Both the position numbers and the translations under genes were made by a program. A DNA stretch of 64,000 nt, taken from assembly GCF_022678645.1 (NCBI RefSeq), contig NZ_JALBWV010000007.1:62001-126000 (forward strand), given 5' to 3'. A model generated the notes under the pieces. The model ran no database searches, had not been told where the DNA came from, and worked only from the letters and a program-made list of their open reading frames with translations. Below are positions 54,483 through 63,640 of this stretch, piece by piece (position 1 is the first letter of the stretch; the number at the start of each line of letters is the position of its first letter). The DNA comes from Saccharopolyspora soli (GTDB lineage Bacteria; Actinomycetota; Actinomycetes; Mycobacteriales; Pseudonocardiaceae).

Positions 54483-56253
54483 GCGGTCGTCGGGATCGGT
54501 CCACCTCGGCGAGCGGGTTCGGCACGGTGTGCAGCCGGAGTTCGGTGTCCGGCAGCAGGCGGCGGGTGGTCAACTTCTCCACTTCGATGGTAGGGGTGAA
54601 CACGTCGAACAGCGCGAACCGATCGGCCAGTTCCGGAAACCGCTGCTGGTAGGCGCGGATCTCGTCGCGCACCACCCGCCAGAACGACCGTTCGCCGAAT
54701 TCGTAGTGGTCGGCCAGGAACATCGCGAACTCGCCCAGGTTGACGAAGCAGAACGCGTCCAGCAGGAAGTCGGTGACCAGGGCGAGATCGTCGGCCTCGA
54801 CGAACGAGTTGCGGTTCTGGTGGTGCGCGGGCGTCCCGGCCAACTCCGGGCACAACTCCGGTGCGGCCAGGTGCTCGCGGGCGAAGCGCACGCCGTCGTG
54901 GAAGTCCTTGAGCGCCACCCTCGTCGGGGCACCGTTGTCGTGCACCAGCACCATGTTCTGCGCGTGCGCTTCCAGTGCGATGCCGTGTCGGCACAACAGG
55001 TGCACCAGCGGCAGGACGCTGGCACGCACCATTCGCCGCACCCACTCCAGGATGCCCATTTCCCGCACCCACGGGTCGATCAGCGGTGCGCCGTCGACCT
55101 CGCACGCGGTCAACCCGGTGAACGGCACGGCCTGTTCACCGGGAGCGAGGTGACGATGCAGGCTTTCGCGCCATATGCAGGCCAGCGCACCATAGGTGTC
55201 CATTCGCAACAGCCCGGCGTCCGGATTCACCGCGGTGCCGAGCACTTCGCCGAGCAGGATCGGCCGCAGCTCGTCGCGCAGGAACTCGTCGCCGGTGACC
55301 ACCTCGCGCAGCCAGTCGCTGATTCGCGGTGCGTTGCGCACGGTGTGCGCGGCGAGACCCCGGCTGGTCGAAGTGTTCACAATGGACATCGACAGTTTCA
55401 GGTAGGGCCGTTGCGGATCGTCTCGGCAGGCCAGGGTGCGGATCGACTGCTGTGCGACGAACTCGTGCGGGTCTTCGCCGAGCAGGATCAACGCGCCGGT
55501 GCTGAGCTGGTCGGCGAACGCGCGCGCGATCCGCTCCTGCCACTGCCACGGGTGCACCGGCACCAGCGCGTAGTCCTGCGGGTCGCCACCGGTTTCCGAG
55601 ATGCGCCGCTGGAAGGCCGTTGCCGATGCATCCAACTGGGCGGGAACGTAGTGCTCATCGATCGTCTGGGATGCGGATACCTCGGTGATGCTGCGATGGG
55701 CGGCGAGCCAGAGCGGGCGCAGCGGGCGCGCGAACTCCGGGCCGTAGGCGATGTTGTCGGCGGCATCGAAGCCCAGCCGGGATTTGTACGTGGGGTGGTA
55801 TCGGTGCCCGTCGGTGATAGCCGATTCCAGGGTGTCGTAGTCCGCCGTGCGCAGGTCGGTCCGCCGCTGGGTGCGGACGTGTTCCGACAGCGCGTCCTTG
55901 AACACGGTTTCCTCCAGTTCCCGCGCGAAACCGGTGAGGCGATCCGGGTCGGCGTCCAGCGAACCGAGCACCTCTGCGAGGAAACCGCTGAGCGACTCCG
56001 CTTCCCGGTCGCCGCGTCGGACCTCCGAGGTGAGCTGGACCCGGTCGAAGCCGAACCGGCGCACCGCGTGGAACGAGTAGCGGATCTCCTGACCGGCCGG
56101 GTCCACGCCTTCGACGACGTGCTCGTCCCCGTTCTGCCGGGTCCGCAGCGCGCCTTCGTACACCAGCGACGACACGAGCTGGCGGAACACCCGGCGCCGC
56201 ACCCTCCGGAAGCTCGGCGCGGTCAGCGCGGCCTGCACCAGTTCGGCGGTCAC
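54463..56253 (-). CDS. IucA/IucC NIS siderophore synthetase (third of three)
   Basis: A 596-residue NRPS-independent siderophore synthetase with C-terminal FhuF-like domain. Motifs: GHRYHPTYKSRLGF, VPVHPWQWQERI, AQQSIRTLAC, LKLSMSIVNTSTSRGL, EAHAQNMVLVHDNG (ATP/Mg site) and the ending HTVPNPLAEV. It activates a carboxylate with ATP and couples it to an amine. SbnE/SbnF-like function is likely but the exact step cannot be assigned. GTG 56253 has GGAGAGG upstream and is preferred over ATG 56271. A 133-nt gap separates it from the previous synthetase. Confidence 0.92.
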   Translation of the reverse strand: MTAELVQAALTAPSFRRVRRRVFRQLVSSLVYEGALRTRQNGDEHVVEGVDPAGQEIRYSFHAVRRFGFDRVQLTSEVRRGDREAESLSGFLAEVLGSLDADPDRLTGFARELEETVFKDALSEHVRTQRRTDLRTADYDTLESAITDGHRYHPTYKSRLGFDAADNIAYGPEFARPLRPLWLAAHRSITEVSASQTIDEHYVPAQLDASATAFQRRISETGGDPQDYALVPVHPWQWQERIARAFADQLSTGALILLGEDPHEFVAQQSIRTLACRDDPQRPYLKLSMSIVNTSTSRGLAAHTVRNAPRISDWLREVVTGDEFLRDELRPILLGEVLGTAVNPDAGLLRMDTYGALACIWRESLHRHLAPGEQAVPFTGLTACEVDGAPLIDPWVREMGILEWVRRMVRASVLPLVHLLCRHGIALEAHAQNMVLVHDNGAPTRVALKDFHDGVRFAREHLAAPELCPELAGTPAHHQNRNSFVEADDLALVTDFLLDAFCFVNLGEFAMFLADHYEFGERSFWRVVRDEIRAYQQRFPELADRFALFDVFTPTIEVEKLTTRRLLPDTELRLHTVPNPLAEVDRSRRPLGDHVA

Positions 56254-56386
56254 TGGTCGGCCTCTCCGCATTTCACAGTTGTGGTCACGCCAAGCCCGAT
56301 CTCCCGTTTCATGGTTTCTTGTGGCTGGCTTGCGTCACGTTCCCCTGAGGTGCGGCTCGGGAGGACTGAGGTTGACACACAGGGTG

Positions 56387-58024
56387 TCATCGGTTGACCT
56401 CGCAGATCGGGTTGCGGACTTCGACGTACAGCGGGCGTTCGCCGCGCTCGGCGAAGCGGCTGAGCAGGTTCGCCTTCGCGGGCAGGACCGGCGACTCCAG
56501 CAGTTCGGCGGCATATCGGCCAGGACATTCCCGGACGAAATCCCGGACCAGCGCCCACAACCGACGCTCACCGGCCGGTGTGTGGCGACCGAGCACGTGC
56601 ACCAGGTGTCCGAGGTGGTTGGTGATGAAGTGGTAACGCAGCCGCATCCACGCCTCCGCGTCGTCGTAGCTCGCCGGACTGTCCGGCGGCAGGTCGTCGA
56701 GGCGAACGCGATCGCGGCTCACGCTGGTTCCTTCCATGTCTCGGACGAAGAAACGCCGCGGCCACCCGTTCTCCGTGTGCAGCAGAGAGTTCTGCACATG
56801 GGCCTCGAAGCTGATGCCGTCGTCGGTGAACACCGCCAGCAGCGGCGCCAGGGAGATCCGCAGGTACTCGCGCAGCCACTCGGCTACGTGGTCGGCGGAC
56901 AGCGGCCCCGCCTGCGCCACGAGATCCACCAGCGCCGGTGCGCTGCCGTCGAGCCGGTCTTCCAGGAGCCCGGCCAGCACCTGCGGGGCCAGTTCCGACC
57001 CGACGAACGGAAAGCAGCGGAACAGCACCGCGAAATCCCCGGTCAGCTCCCCGACCACCCGCGGATCGACCGTTCGGTACCCGGTCTCCAACAGCACTTC
57101 GAACCCGTCGTGCGGCCAGTCGCGGGCCGCTGCGGCGATCAGCCGACTGGCGTCGGCGGCGCGGCGCAGGTGTTCCACCGGGTTGTTGCGGATGAAGTTG
57201 GTGACGCGGACGTGCAACGGCAGCTTCCACACCGTCCCGAAGCCGGGATCGCACACAGTGCGCACCGATGACGTCGCGTACACCGTTGCACCGAGCGGAC
57301 CCAGCGGCACCAGCTTCCCCGCGTCGATCAGCGCCCGGACAGCAGGTTGCCCACCGAGGTGTGCTGCCTGCCAGGGGTGCACCGGCAGCAGCGCGTAGTC
57401 GGCTTGGTCAGCGCGCAGAGCCGTGCGGGCCTTCTCCTCGACGTCCGTCGGAATCCACGGTCCCTCGGTGACGCGCTCCTCGACCACCAACTCGGCGGCC
57501 ACCGCCAGGTAGTGCAGCTGGAAGGACGCACCGAGTTCTGGCGCGTAGCAGTCCAGTTCGTCATCGTTGAAGCCCTCCGCGCTCTTCGGCGTCGGGTGGA
57601 ACGGATGCCCCAACAGCACCGACTGCTCCGCCAATCGCGTAATGCCAGCTGGATCGGTCGGCCGACAACCGGGATCGCAGGCCAAATACCGGGCCGATCG
57701 GGCGACGCTGTTGGCCACTTGGCTGACGAACGCCGCCTTGGCACCGATTCCGCCGTTGCGTGCGGCGAGCTCGTCCGCCACGAGCGCCACGAGTTCGTCG
57801 TGACCGACTGGAACGCGGTCACCTCCGGGGTGTTCCCGGAACAGGTCGTCGCAGTAAGCGTGGTGACCGAACTCGGAGCGGTACCGCAACGCCGCGACCA
57901 GCGCACCAGGTGCGGTGCGCAGCGGAATGCGCACTTGATCGTCGCCTGCTTCCGCACCGGTCTCCCGCGCCAGCGCGTTCAGCAGGCGTTGTCGCGCAGC
58001 CGCCCGAGCACGAATCTCGTTCAC
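56387..58024 (-). CDS. IucA/IucC NIS siderophore synthetase (second of three)
   Basis: A 545-residue NIS synthetase. Motifs: GHPFHPTPKSAEGF, LPVHPWQAAHL, ATSSVRTVCD, WKLPLHVRVTNFIRNNP, FEAHVQNSLLH, RDMEGTSVSRDRV and the ending YVEVRNPICEV. KLxLxVRxTNxIRNN is the pattern of synthetases that use citrate or a citrate half-product. The GTG start overlaps the stop of the previous gene by 4 nt (GTGA). The assignment to SbnE or SbnF needs a phylogeny. Confidence 0.92.
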   Translation of the reverse strand: MNEIRARAAARQRLLNALARETGAEAGDDQVRIPLRTAPGALVAALRYRSEFGHHAYCDDLFREHPGGDRVPVGHDELVALVADELAARNGGIGAKAAFVSQVANSVARSARYLACDPGCRPTDPAGITRLAEQSVLLGHPFHPTPKSAEGFNDDELDCYAPELGASFQLHYLAVAAELVVEERVTEGPWIPTDVEEKARTALRADQADYALLPVHPWQAAHLGGQPAVRALIDAGKLVPLGPLGATVYATSSVRTVCDPGFGTVWKLPLHVRVTNFIRNNPVEHLRRAADASRLIAAAARDWPHDGFEVLLETGYRTVDPRVVGELTGDFAVLFRCFPFVGSELAPQVLAGLLEDRLDGSAPALVDLVAQAGPLSADHVAEWLREYLRISLAPLLAVFTDDGISFEAHVQNSLLHTENGWPRRFFVRDMEGTSVSRDRVRLDDLPPDSPASYDDAEAWMRLRYHFITNHLGHLVHVLGRHTPAGERRLWALVRDFVRECPGRYAAELLESPVLPAKANLLSRFAERGERPLYVEVRNPICEVNR

Positions 58025-59766
58025 CGCAACACCTTCTCGGAAAGCGGATTCGGCACGGACCCGGTACCAGCGGGCATGCTCACTCCGCCAGCGCGTCCCT
58101 GCCTCAACAGTGGACCGAGCACCGACCTGCTCGGCCACGTCGGGGCGTGCAGCAGCTGGGCGCGCAACACGTTTGCGACGGCCTTCGGCAGCGGTGGTAA
58201 GCAATCGAGCACCGCTGCTCGCAGTTCGGACCACAGCACGCGTTCGTCCAGGCCGAAATGTCGGCACAGCGCGTCGGCGATGCCGTACAGGTTGACCTGG
58301 CAGCCCAACGTCTGGAAATAGCCGACCAACGCCTCCGCGCAGTCCAAGTGCAACGACTGCGGCGCACCGGGTTTGATCGCGTACCGCGGATCCCTCGTTC
58401 CGGCCGCCTTCATCCACTGCGGATACAGCCGCAACGTGTCGTGATCGCGGAGCACGAACCGATCCACCGTCCCACCGCGCAGCGTGACCACCACGTTCTG
58501 CCCGTGCAGTTCGGGCAGCACGCCATTGCGCAGAAAACCGAACCCGAGCTCGCAGAATGCCCCCGCCAGCTCTCGGAAGAAACGAACCGCGTCGAACCGC
58601 TCCGACAACACCGGTGCCAGCACGTCCCACTCGTGGGCGGCCAAGGCGGCCATCGGCAGCGCCAACCCGTCCAGCTCGGGATACACCCGCACCTGCGCGG
58701 CGAGCTGGCCGGGCCGGTTGCCGAACTCGTCGGCGGGATCGTGCCAACCGCACCAGATCCGCTCGTCGCAGAGCGCGACACGACGGCTCAGCACCGCATC
58801 CCGGTCGATCAGTTCGCGCATGCTCTGCTGGGCTCGTTCGGCGTTGGCGAGGTAGCGCGGCGGCAACAACCGCGTCGCCCCCAGCGTGGCCACGGCGAGC
58901 GGAAGTTTGACCTGTCGGGGCGTTTCCGGTGCGGTGGTCAGGGTGCGGATCGAGGCCGTGGGGTGAAACCGGCCGAGCCCGCGCACCAGCGGAACCACCG
59001 CGCCATCGGCCAGTTCCGCGGCGAACTGGGTCGGCAGCACGTGATCGAACTGCCACGGATGCACCGGCATCGGCAGGAATTCGTCGGTGTGCGCCACCAG
59101 ATCACCGAGCATCCGCTGCGCCGCCGGGTCGAGGATCAGCTCGGGAATCCGCTGCGAGTCGGCCCCCTGACCGAAGCGCAGTCGGTCACGTCGCACTGCC
59201 ACCCAGTCCAAGCCGAGCGGTTCAGCGCGCATCGGGCCGTACCGGGTCAGCTCCGCCGTGGACCAGCCCGATGCGGCGCGCGCAGTCGGGTGGAACGGGC
59301 GGTTGCGGGTCGCGGCCAACCGCTCCCCCACCAGCAACTCCCCTGCCTTGGGGAGCAGGTCGAGCCCGTCCCGCTGGCCGAGCAGCACCGCAGTGTGCGA
59401 CACGGCCGCTCGCACGTCCTCGGCCACGTCGTCGGCGGCCGGGAACTCACCGCACGCCAGCAACAGCAGTTCCTCCGGCGAAATCGGACGCGGCTGCGCA
59501 CCGTCCCCCGCATACCAGACCGGGCCGCTGGCGTACCGGTAGCGCTGGAGCGCGCCGCCGGGACGAACCCGGCAGCTCACCCAGCCGGTCGGCACCTTCA
59601 TCCGACACCAGTACGCACCGGCGAACTCGACCAGGTCCTCCTGCAGCAGCGCGTCGATCAGATCACGCATCACCAGCTCGGCCGGTTCGGCGCGCATCGG
59701 TCCAACTCCAGCCAAGCGCCGATGCCCGGGTTCGTCGCCCGCACCGAGGAAGACTTCCGCGGACAC
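58021..59766 (-). CDS. IucA/IucC NIS siderophore synthetase (first of three)
   Basis: A 581-residue NIS synthetase and the most divergent of the three. Motifs: NRPFHPTARAASGWS (in place of GHPxHPxxKxRxGF), MPVHPWQFDHVLP, HPTASIRTLTT, VKLPLAVATLGATR, LHGQNVVVTL and VPNPLSE near the end. The altered lysine/arginine loop and the LHGQN form resemble the SbnC-type branch, which in staphyloferrin B adds alpha-ketoglutarate; this is inference. The GTG has GAGGAG upstream and lies 15 nt after the SbnA-like gene. Confidence 0.9.
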   Translation of the reverse strand: MSAEVFLGAGDEPGHRRLAGVGPMRAEPAELVMRDLIDALLQEDLVEFAGAYWCRMKVPTGWVSCRVRPGGALQRYRYASGPVWYAGDGAQPRPISPEELLLLACGEFPAADDVAEDVRAAVSHTAVLLGQRDGLDLLPKAGELLVGERLAATRNRPFHPTARAASGWSTAELTRYGPMRAEPLGLDWVAVRRDRLRFGQGADSQRIPELILDPAAQRMLGDLVAHTDEFLPMPVHPWQFDHVLPTQFAAELADGAVVPLVRGLGRFHPTASIRTLTTAPETPRQVKLPLAVATLGATRLLPPRYLANAERAQQSMRELIDRDAVLSRRVALCDERIWCGWHDPADEFGNRPGQLAAQVRVYPELDGLALPMAALAAHEWDVLAPVLSERFDAVRFFRELAGAFCELGFGFLRNGVLPELHGQNVVVTLRGGTVDRFVLRDHDTLRLYPQWMKAAGTRDPRYAIKPGAPQSLHLDCAEALVGYFQTLGCQVNLYGIADALCRHFGLDERVLWSELRAAVLDCLPPLPKAVANVLRAQLLHAPTWPSRSVLGPLLRQGRAGGVSMPAGTGSVPNPLSEKVLR

Positions 59767-59781
59767 CAGGTCTCCTCGTCG

Positions 59782-60765
59782 TCAGTTGGCGCAGCGCTGT
59801 CGGGCGGCGGCGAGCCACTCGTCGTCGTAAACCAGATCCAGGTAGCGGTCACCGCGGTCCGGGAACACCGCGACCACCCGGCAGGGACGCGGCAGCTCCG
59901 GCAGCACGCGGCGGATGGCCGCGACCACCGCCCCGGTGGATCCACCGGCGAAGATTCCTTCGGCGGCGAGTAGATCCCGACAGCCCATCGCCGCGTCGAA
60001 GTCGTTGACGTGCACCACGTCGTCGATCTCGGCCGGGGACAACAGCTCGGGCACCCGGCTGGCGCCGATGCCGGGCACCTCGCGCGGCCCAGCCGGTGCG
60101 CCGAAGATCACCGAGCCGACCGCATCGACCGCCACCACTCGCAGCGCCGGGAAGTTCTCCCGCAGCCGTCGGGCGCAGCCGAGGATGCTGCCGGTCGTGC
60201 TCACCGCGCCGAACAGGTACGACGGCGCGCGGACCAACTGCGCGGCGAGCTCAGCGCCGGTGCCGTAGTAGTGCGCCTGCCAGTTCCGGTCGTTGGCGTA
60301 CTGGTTGATCCAGATCGCGCCAGGTGAGCTGGCGAGGATCTGCCGCACTCGACGGATGCGGGTGTGCAGGTAGCCGCCCAGGCCGTCCGGCTCGGTCACC
60401 ACGTCCACCTCGGTGCCCAGGTGCCGCAGGATCGCCACGTTGGACGAGGCTGCCTTGGGGTCCAGCACGCAGGTGAACCGCAGGCCGTGGACGCGGGCGG
60501 CGATCGCCAGCGCGATCCCGAAATTTCCGGAGCTGCTCTCCACCAGGTGGCTGCCGGGGCGGATCGATCCCTCCCGCAGTCCGCATTCGACGATGTGCCG
60601 GGCGGCGCGGTCCTTCATGCTGCCGCCGGGATTCATCAGCTCCAGTTTGGCCAGCACCTCGACATCGGGTGCGGGGAACAACCGGTTCAGCGCGACCACG
60701 GGCGTGTTGCCCACGCACTCGAAAACCGACTCGGCAACGGATTCGGTCAGGGTGTCGACAGCCAC
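59782..60765 (-). CDS. sbnA: SbnA-like PLP synthase for 2,3-diaminopropionate (cysteine-synthase fold)
   Basis: A 327-residue fold-type II PLP enzyme. PLP lysine in NPGGSMKDRAARHI, substrate loop VESSSGNFGIALA, phosphate loop VSTTGSILG, and FAGGSTGAVVAA. The changes from cysteine synthase (SSGNFG for TSGNTG; a fifth-position shift in the phosphate loop) match SbnA, which joins O-phosphoserine and glutamate to make ACEGA, the precursor of L-2,3-diaminopropionate. The partner dehydrogenase SbnB is not encoded in the window. The GTG has GAGGAG upstream, and an iron box lies 55 nt before the start. Confidence 0.9.
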   Translation of the reverse strand: MAVDTLTESVAESVFECVGNTPVVALNRLFPAPDVEVLAKLELMNPGGSMKDRAARHIVECGLREGSIRPGSHLVESSSGNFGIALAIAARVHGLRFTCVLDPKAASSNVAILRHLGTEVDVVTEPDGLGGYLHTRIRRVRQILASSPGAIWINQYANDRNWQAHYYGTGAELAAQLVRAPSYLFGAVSTTGSILGCARRLRENFPALRVVAVDAVGSVIFGAPAGPREVPGIGASRVPELLSPAEIDDVVHVNDFDAAMGCRDLLAAEGIFAGGSTGAVVAAIRRVLPELPRPCRVVAVFPDRGDRYLDLVYDDEWLAAARQRCAN

Positions 60766-60819
60766 GTGTCTCCTCAGCTCGGCGACCGGAAGGGGCAGAG
60801 CGACGGCCGGAACGTTAGC

Positions 60820-60838
60820 AAAGGTTAGCCTAACTTAA
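60820..60838. promoter_or_regulatory. Iron box (IdeR/DmdR/DtxR-type operator)
   Basis: The 19-mer on the plus strand is AAAGGTTAGCCTAACTTAA (minus: TTAAGTTAGGCTAACCTTT). It matches the remembered consensus TTAGGTTAGGCTAACCTAA at 16 of 19 positions on the minus strand, including the central dyad GTTAGGCTAAC. It lies 55 nt upstream of the SbnA-like start, in the only promoter-sized gap of the five-gene locus, so iron-loaded IdeR/DmdR should repress the whole siderophore operon. Confidence 0.85.
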
Positions 60839-61061
60839 TAGATCGAGAGCGCGAGGTCATGATCACACCAAAGCAGCGAAGTTGACCCGAACAGGGCAGC
60901 CGACCAGTGGCGTGACGCCGTAGATGTCGGAATCAGTTCGCGCGGGCGACCACCAAGAAATGTCCAGCCAACACAACAGTTCACAGTGGACACGAATGGA
61001 ATCCGCCGGTGAGCGGATCACGTGCACCGGCACGAGATCCACAATGGACGCAGCGACTCGA
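60839..61061. other. Intergenic region between siderophore locus and pirin gene
   Basis: These 223 nt separate the siderophore promoter from the end of the pirin gene. No hairpin, RNA gene or convincing reading frame is seen. Confidence 0.5.
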
Positions 61062-62060
61062 TCAGGTCGACCGGCGGGCTCGGCCGCGGGCCCGCAGCTC
61101 GACGTTCGGCAGCTCCGGCGCGGGCAGTGCCGGACCGGTGTAGCCGCGCACGGTACCGAAACGACCATCCGGGTCGGCCGCGGTGCGACCGTGCTCCCAG
61201 TCCGCACGGGCCTGGACGATCTCCTCGTGGGAGCGGCCGACCAGGTTCCACCACATGACCAGCTGCTCCTCGAACGGGATGCCACCCAGCAGCAGCGCAC
61301 GCGCCGGGCGGTCGGCGCGCACCAGCACGTCCCGGCGCCCAGGTCCGAGGTAGAGCATGCTGCCGTTGGCCAGCGGCTGGTCGTCGACGGAAATCCCGTC
61401 CGACATCGCCAGCACCGCGTGCTCGAACTCGGCTTGCACCGGGAGCCGCAACGCCCGGTCCGCGTTGACCGACAGCTCCGCGCCCAGCAACGGCGTGTAG
61501 GTCCGCGCCGGTGACTCGGCCTCGGCGAGCTCGCCCATCAGCACCGTCACGTCGCCGTCCGCCGTGGACAGCACCGGAAGCGCACCGTGGTGCTCGAAGT
61601 GCGGTGCGACATCGCGCTGGTCACCGGGCAGCGCCACCCACAGCTGCACGCCGTGCAGCACCGGGCCGTGCCCGCTCGGCGACTCCTCCGAATGCGAGAT
61701 GCCGAAACCAGCGGTCATCAGGTTCAGCTCACCCGGCCGCACCAACTGCTCGTTGCCCAGGCTGTCGCGGTGCAGCACCTCGCCGCCGAGCAGCCAGCTC
61801 ACCGTCTGCAGCCCGGTGTGCGGATGGGGCGGCACCTGCATGCCCGACTGGCCGGTGATGTCCGTCGGGCCGTAGAAGTCGGCGAAGCACCAGGCGCCCA
61901 CCATGCGCCGGTCGCGGTTCGGCAGCGTGCGGCTGACCAGCATCGCCCGCGGACCGCCCAGCGGCACGGTGCGCGGTTCGAGAAGTTCGTGCTCCGGTTC
62001 GGCCGCGGTCGCCACGCCGCCGCACTGCACTTCGGCCGGATCACGTTCCACGTTGCTCAC
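61062..62060 (-). CDS. Pirin family protein
   Basis: A 332-residue bicupin. Pirin motifs: VGAWCFADFYGP, PPHPHTGLQTVSWLLGGEVLHRDSLGN, ELNLMTAGFGISHSEES and LHGVQLWVALP. The Fe ligands are the histidines of PHPHTG and the His/Glu pair of SHSEES. Pirins act as quercetinases, redox sensors or cofactors of transcription and metabolic enzymes. The GTG 62060 has GGGGAGG 10 nt upstream; the longer reading upstream overlaps the divergent GNAT gene and is a shadow. Confidence 0.94.
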   Translation of the reverse strand: MSNVERDPAEVQCGGVATAAEPEHELLEPRTVPLGGPRAMLVSRTLPNRDRRMVGAWCFADFYGPTDITGQSGMQVPPHPHTGLQTVSWLLGGEVLHRDSLGNEQLVRPGELNLMTAGFGISHSEESPSGHGPVLHGVQLWVALPGDQRDVAPHFEHHGALPVLSTADGDVTVLMGELAEAESPARTYTPLLGAELSVNADRALRLPVQAEFEHAVLAMSDGISVDDQPLANGSMLYLGPGRRDVLVRADRPARALLLGGIPFEEQLVMWWNLVGRSHEEIVQARADWEHGRTAADPDGRFGTVRGYTGPALPAPELPNVELRARGRARRST

Positions 62061-62228
62061 CGCGCCAGCCTCCCCTACCCACGCCACCGTGCACAATCGA
62101 TGGCACTGTCCCTGAGCCGGATCGCACACCTGGTCACCGAGCCGAACCGCAGTACGGTGACCCTGCGTGGCGAACCAGCCACCGCGAAGATCCATTAGAC
62201 CCGCCACGGACCCGTCTGGAGGCCAAAC

Positions 62229-62546
62229 GTGAGCAGCTCCACCCAGAAGGAGATCGCCGACAACCCCGATGCCAGCCGCTTCGAAATCCACGCCGACGGC
62301 GAGTTGGCCGGATTCACCGAGTACAAGCTGCACCCGAAGTCGATCGCATTCATGCACACGGAGATCGACTCCCGCTTCGAAGGGCGGGGACTGGGCAGCG
62401 CACTCGCGCGCGCGGCGCTGGACGCCGCCCGGCAACGGGGTCTGGCGGTTCTGCCGTACTGCCCGTTCATCCGCGGCTGGATCAGCAAGCACCCGGACTA
62501 CCTGGATCTCGTTCCCGCCGACAAGCGGGCGAATTTCGAGCTCTGA
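62229..62546 (+). CDS. Small GNAT-fold N-acetyltransferase (YjdJ type)
   Basis: A 105-residue single-domain GNAT protein: SRFEIHADGELAGFTEYKL, IAFMHTEIDSRFEGRGLGSALARAALDAA (acetyl-CoA loop RFEGRGLGS) and VLPYCPFIRGWISKHPDY. This is the short GCN5-related class of YjdJ proteins, with unknown acceptor. The GTG has GGAGG upstream. It is divergent from the pirin gene. Confidence 0.93.
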   Translation: MSSSTQKEIADNPDASRFEIHADGELAGFTEYKLHPKSIAFMHTEIDSRFEGRGLGSALARAALDAARQRGLAVLPYCPFIRGWISKHPDYLDLVPADKRANFEL

Positions 62547-62643
62547 CCGTCCTTTGTGGTCGGTCCAGATGGTGAACCGGGCGGTCCGGGAGTACTAGGC
62601 TGGTGGCAGACCGCCTGCCAACCACAGTGATCGGAGTCCGCAA

Positions 62644-63636
62644 GTGTCTCAAGTCACTCCGCCCCTGGCCCGTCGTCAGCTGGGTTCCAACGGCCCGAAG
62701 GTCAGCGCCATCGGTTACGGCGCGATGGGCCTGTCCGGGGTGTACGGCGCCGCCGACGACGCGGAGTCGGCCCGGCTGCTGAACGAACTGCTCGACCTCG
62801 GGGTGAACTTCCTGGACACCGCCGACGCCTACGGCGAGGGGCACAACGAAGAACTGATCAGCGGCCTGCTCGCGAAGCGTCGCGACGAGGTCGTGCTGGC
62901 CACCAAGTTCGGCGCCAACAAGGACACCGGGGGCGGCCGACCCGAGTACGTGCGCCAGGCGGCGGACGCCAGCCTGGCCCGGCTGGGCACCGACCACATC
63001 GACCTCTACTACCTGCACCGCCTCGATCCGACGACGCCGATCGAGGAGACCGTCGGCGCGCTGGCCGAACTCGTGCAGGCGGGCAAGGTCCGGCACCTGG
63101 GCCTGTCCGAGATCAGCGCCAGCACCCTGCGCCGCGCCCACTCGGTGCACCCGATCGCCGCGGTGCAGCAGGAGTACTCGCTGTTCACCCGCGACCCGGA
63201 GGAGCAGTTGCTGCCCGCACTGCGGGAACTCGGCGTCGCGCTCGTCGCGTACTCACCGCTCGGCCGCGGTGTGCTGACCGGTGCCTTCAGCGACGTTTCG
63301 GACGTGGAGAACCTGGAGGTGCGTTCGAAGCGCTATCCGCGCTTCGAAGAGGAGAGCCTGCGCCGCAACATCGAACTGACCCGGCCACTGCGCGAGCGGG
63401 CCGAGGCGCTCGGGCTCACCGCCGCGCAACTCGCGCTGGCCTGGCTGCTCGCGCGGGGCGACGACGTGGTGCCGATTCCCGGCAGCCGCCGCATCGAGCG
63501 CGTGAAGGACAACATCGCCGCGGCCACGGCGCAGCTGGATCCGGCGGTCGTGGCGGAATTGTCCGAGCAGTTCCCGCCCGGTGCCGCCGCCGGTGAGCGC
63601 TACACGCCCGCCGGGATGGCCCGGCTGGACCGGTGA
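62644..63636 (+). CDS. Aldo/keto reductase
   Basis: A 330-residue AKR with the catalytic tetrad: Asp and Tyr in [16 protein letters not shown], Lys in [10 protein letters not shown], and His in [15 protein letters not shown]-binding [10 protein letters not shown] is in the C-terminal part. It resembles the YajO/AKR13 group that reduces aldehydes and ketones. The GTG has GGAG upstream. It is convergent with the VIT-like gene, with a 4-nt gap. Confidence 0.95.
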   Translation: MSQVTPPLARRQLGSNGPKVSAIGYGAMGLSGVYGAADDAESARLLNELLDLGVNFLDTADAYGEGHNEELISGLLAKRRDEVVLATKFGANKDTGGGRPEYVRQAADASLARLGTDHIDLYYLHRLDPTTPIEETVGALAELVQAGKVRHLGLSEISASTLRRAHSVHPIAAVQQEYSLFTRDPEEQLLPALRELGVALVAYSPLGRGVLTGAFSDVSDVENLEVRSKRYPRFEEESLRRNIELTRPLRERAEALGLTAAQLALAWLLARGDDVVPIPGSRRIERVKDNIAAATAQLDPAVVAELSEQFPPGAAAGERYTPAGMARLDR

Positions 63637-63640
63637 TCAC

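Noticed and set aside
54472-56397. A 641-codon plus-strand frame in the siderophore locus
   Set aside because: Antisense shadow of the third NIS synthetase.
60863-61300. A 145-codon minus-strand frame before the siderophore locus
   Set aside because: It overlaps the pirin gene in another frame and lacks a ribosome binding site and any motif.
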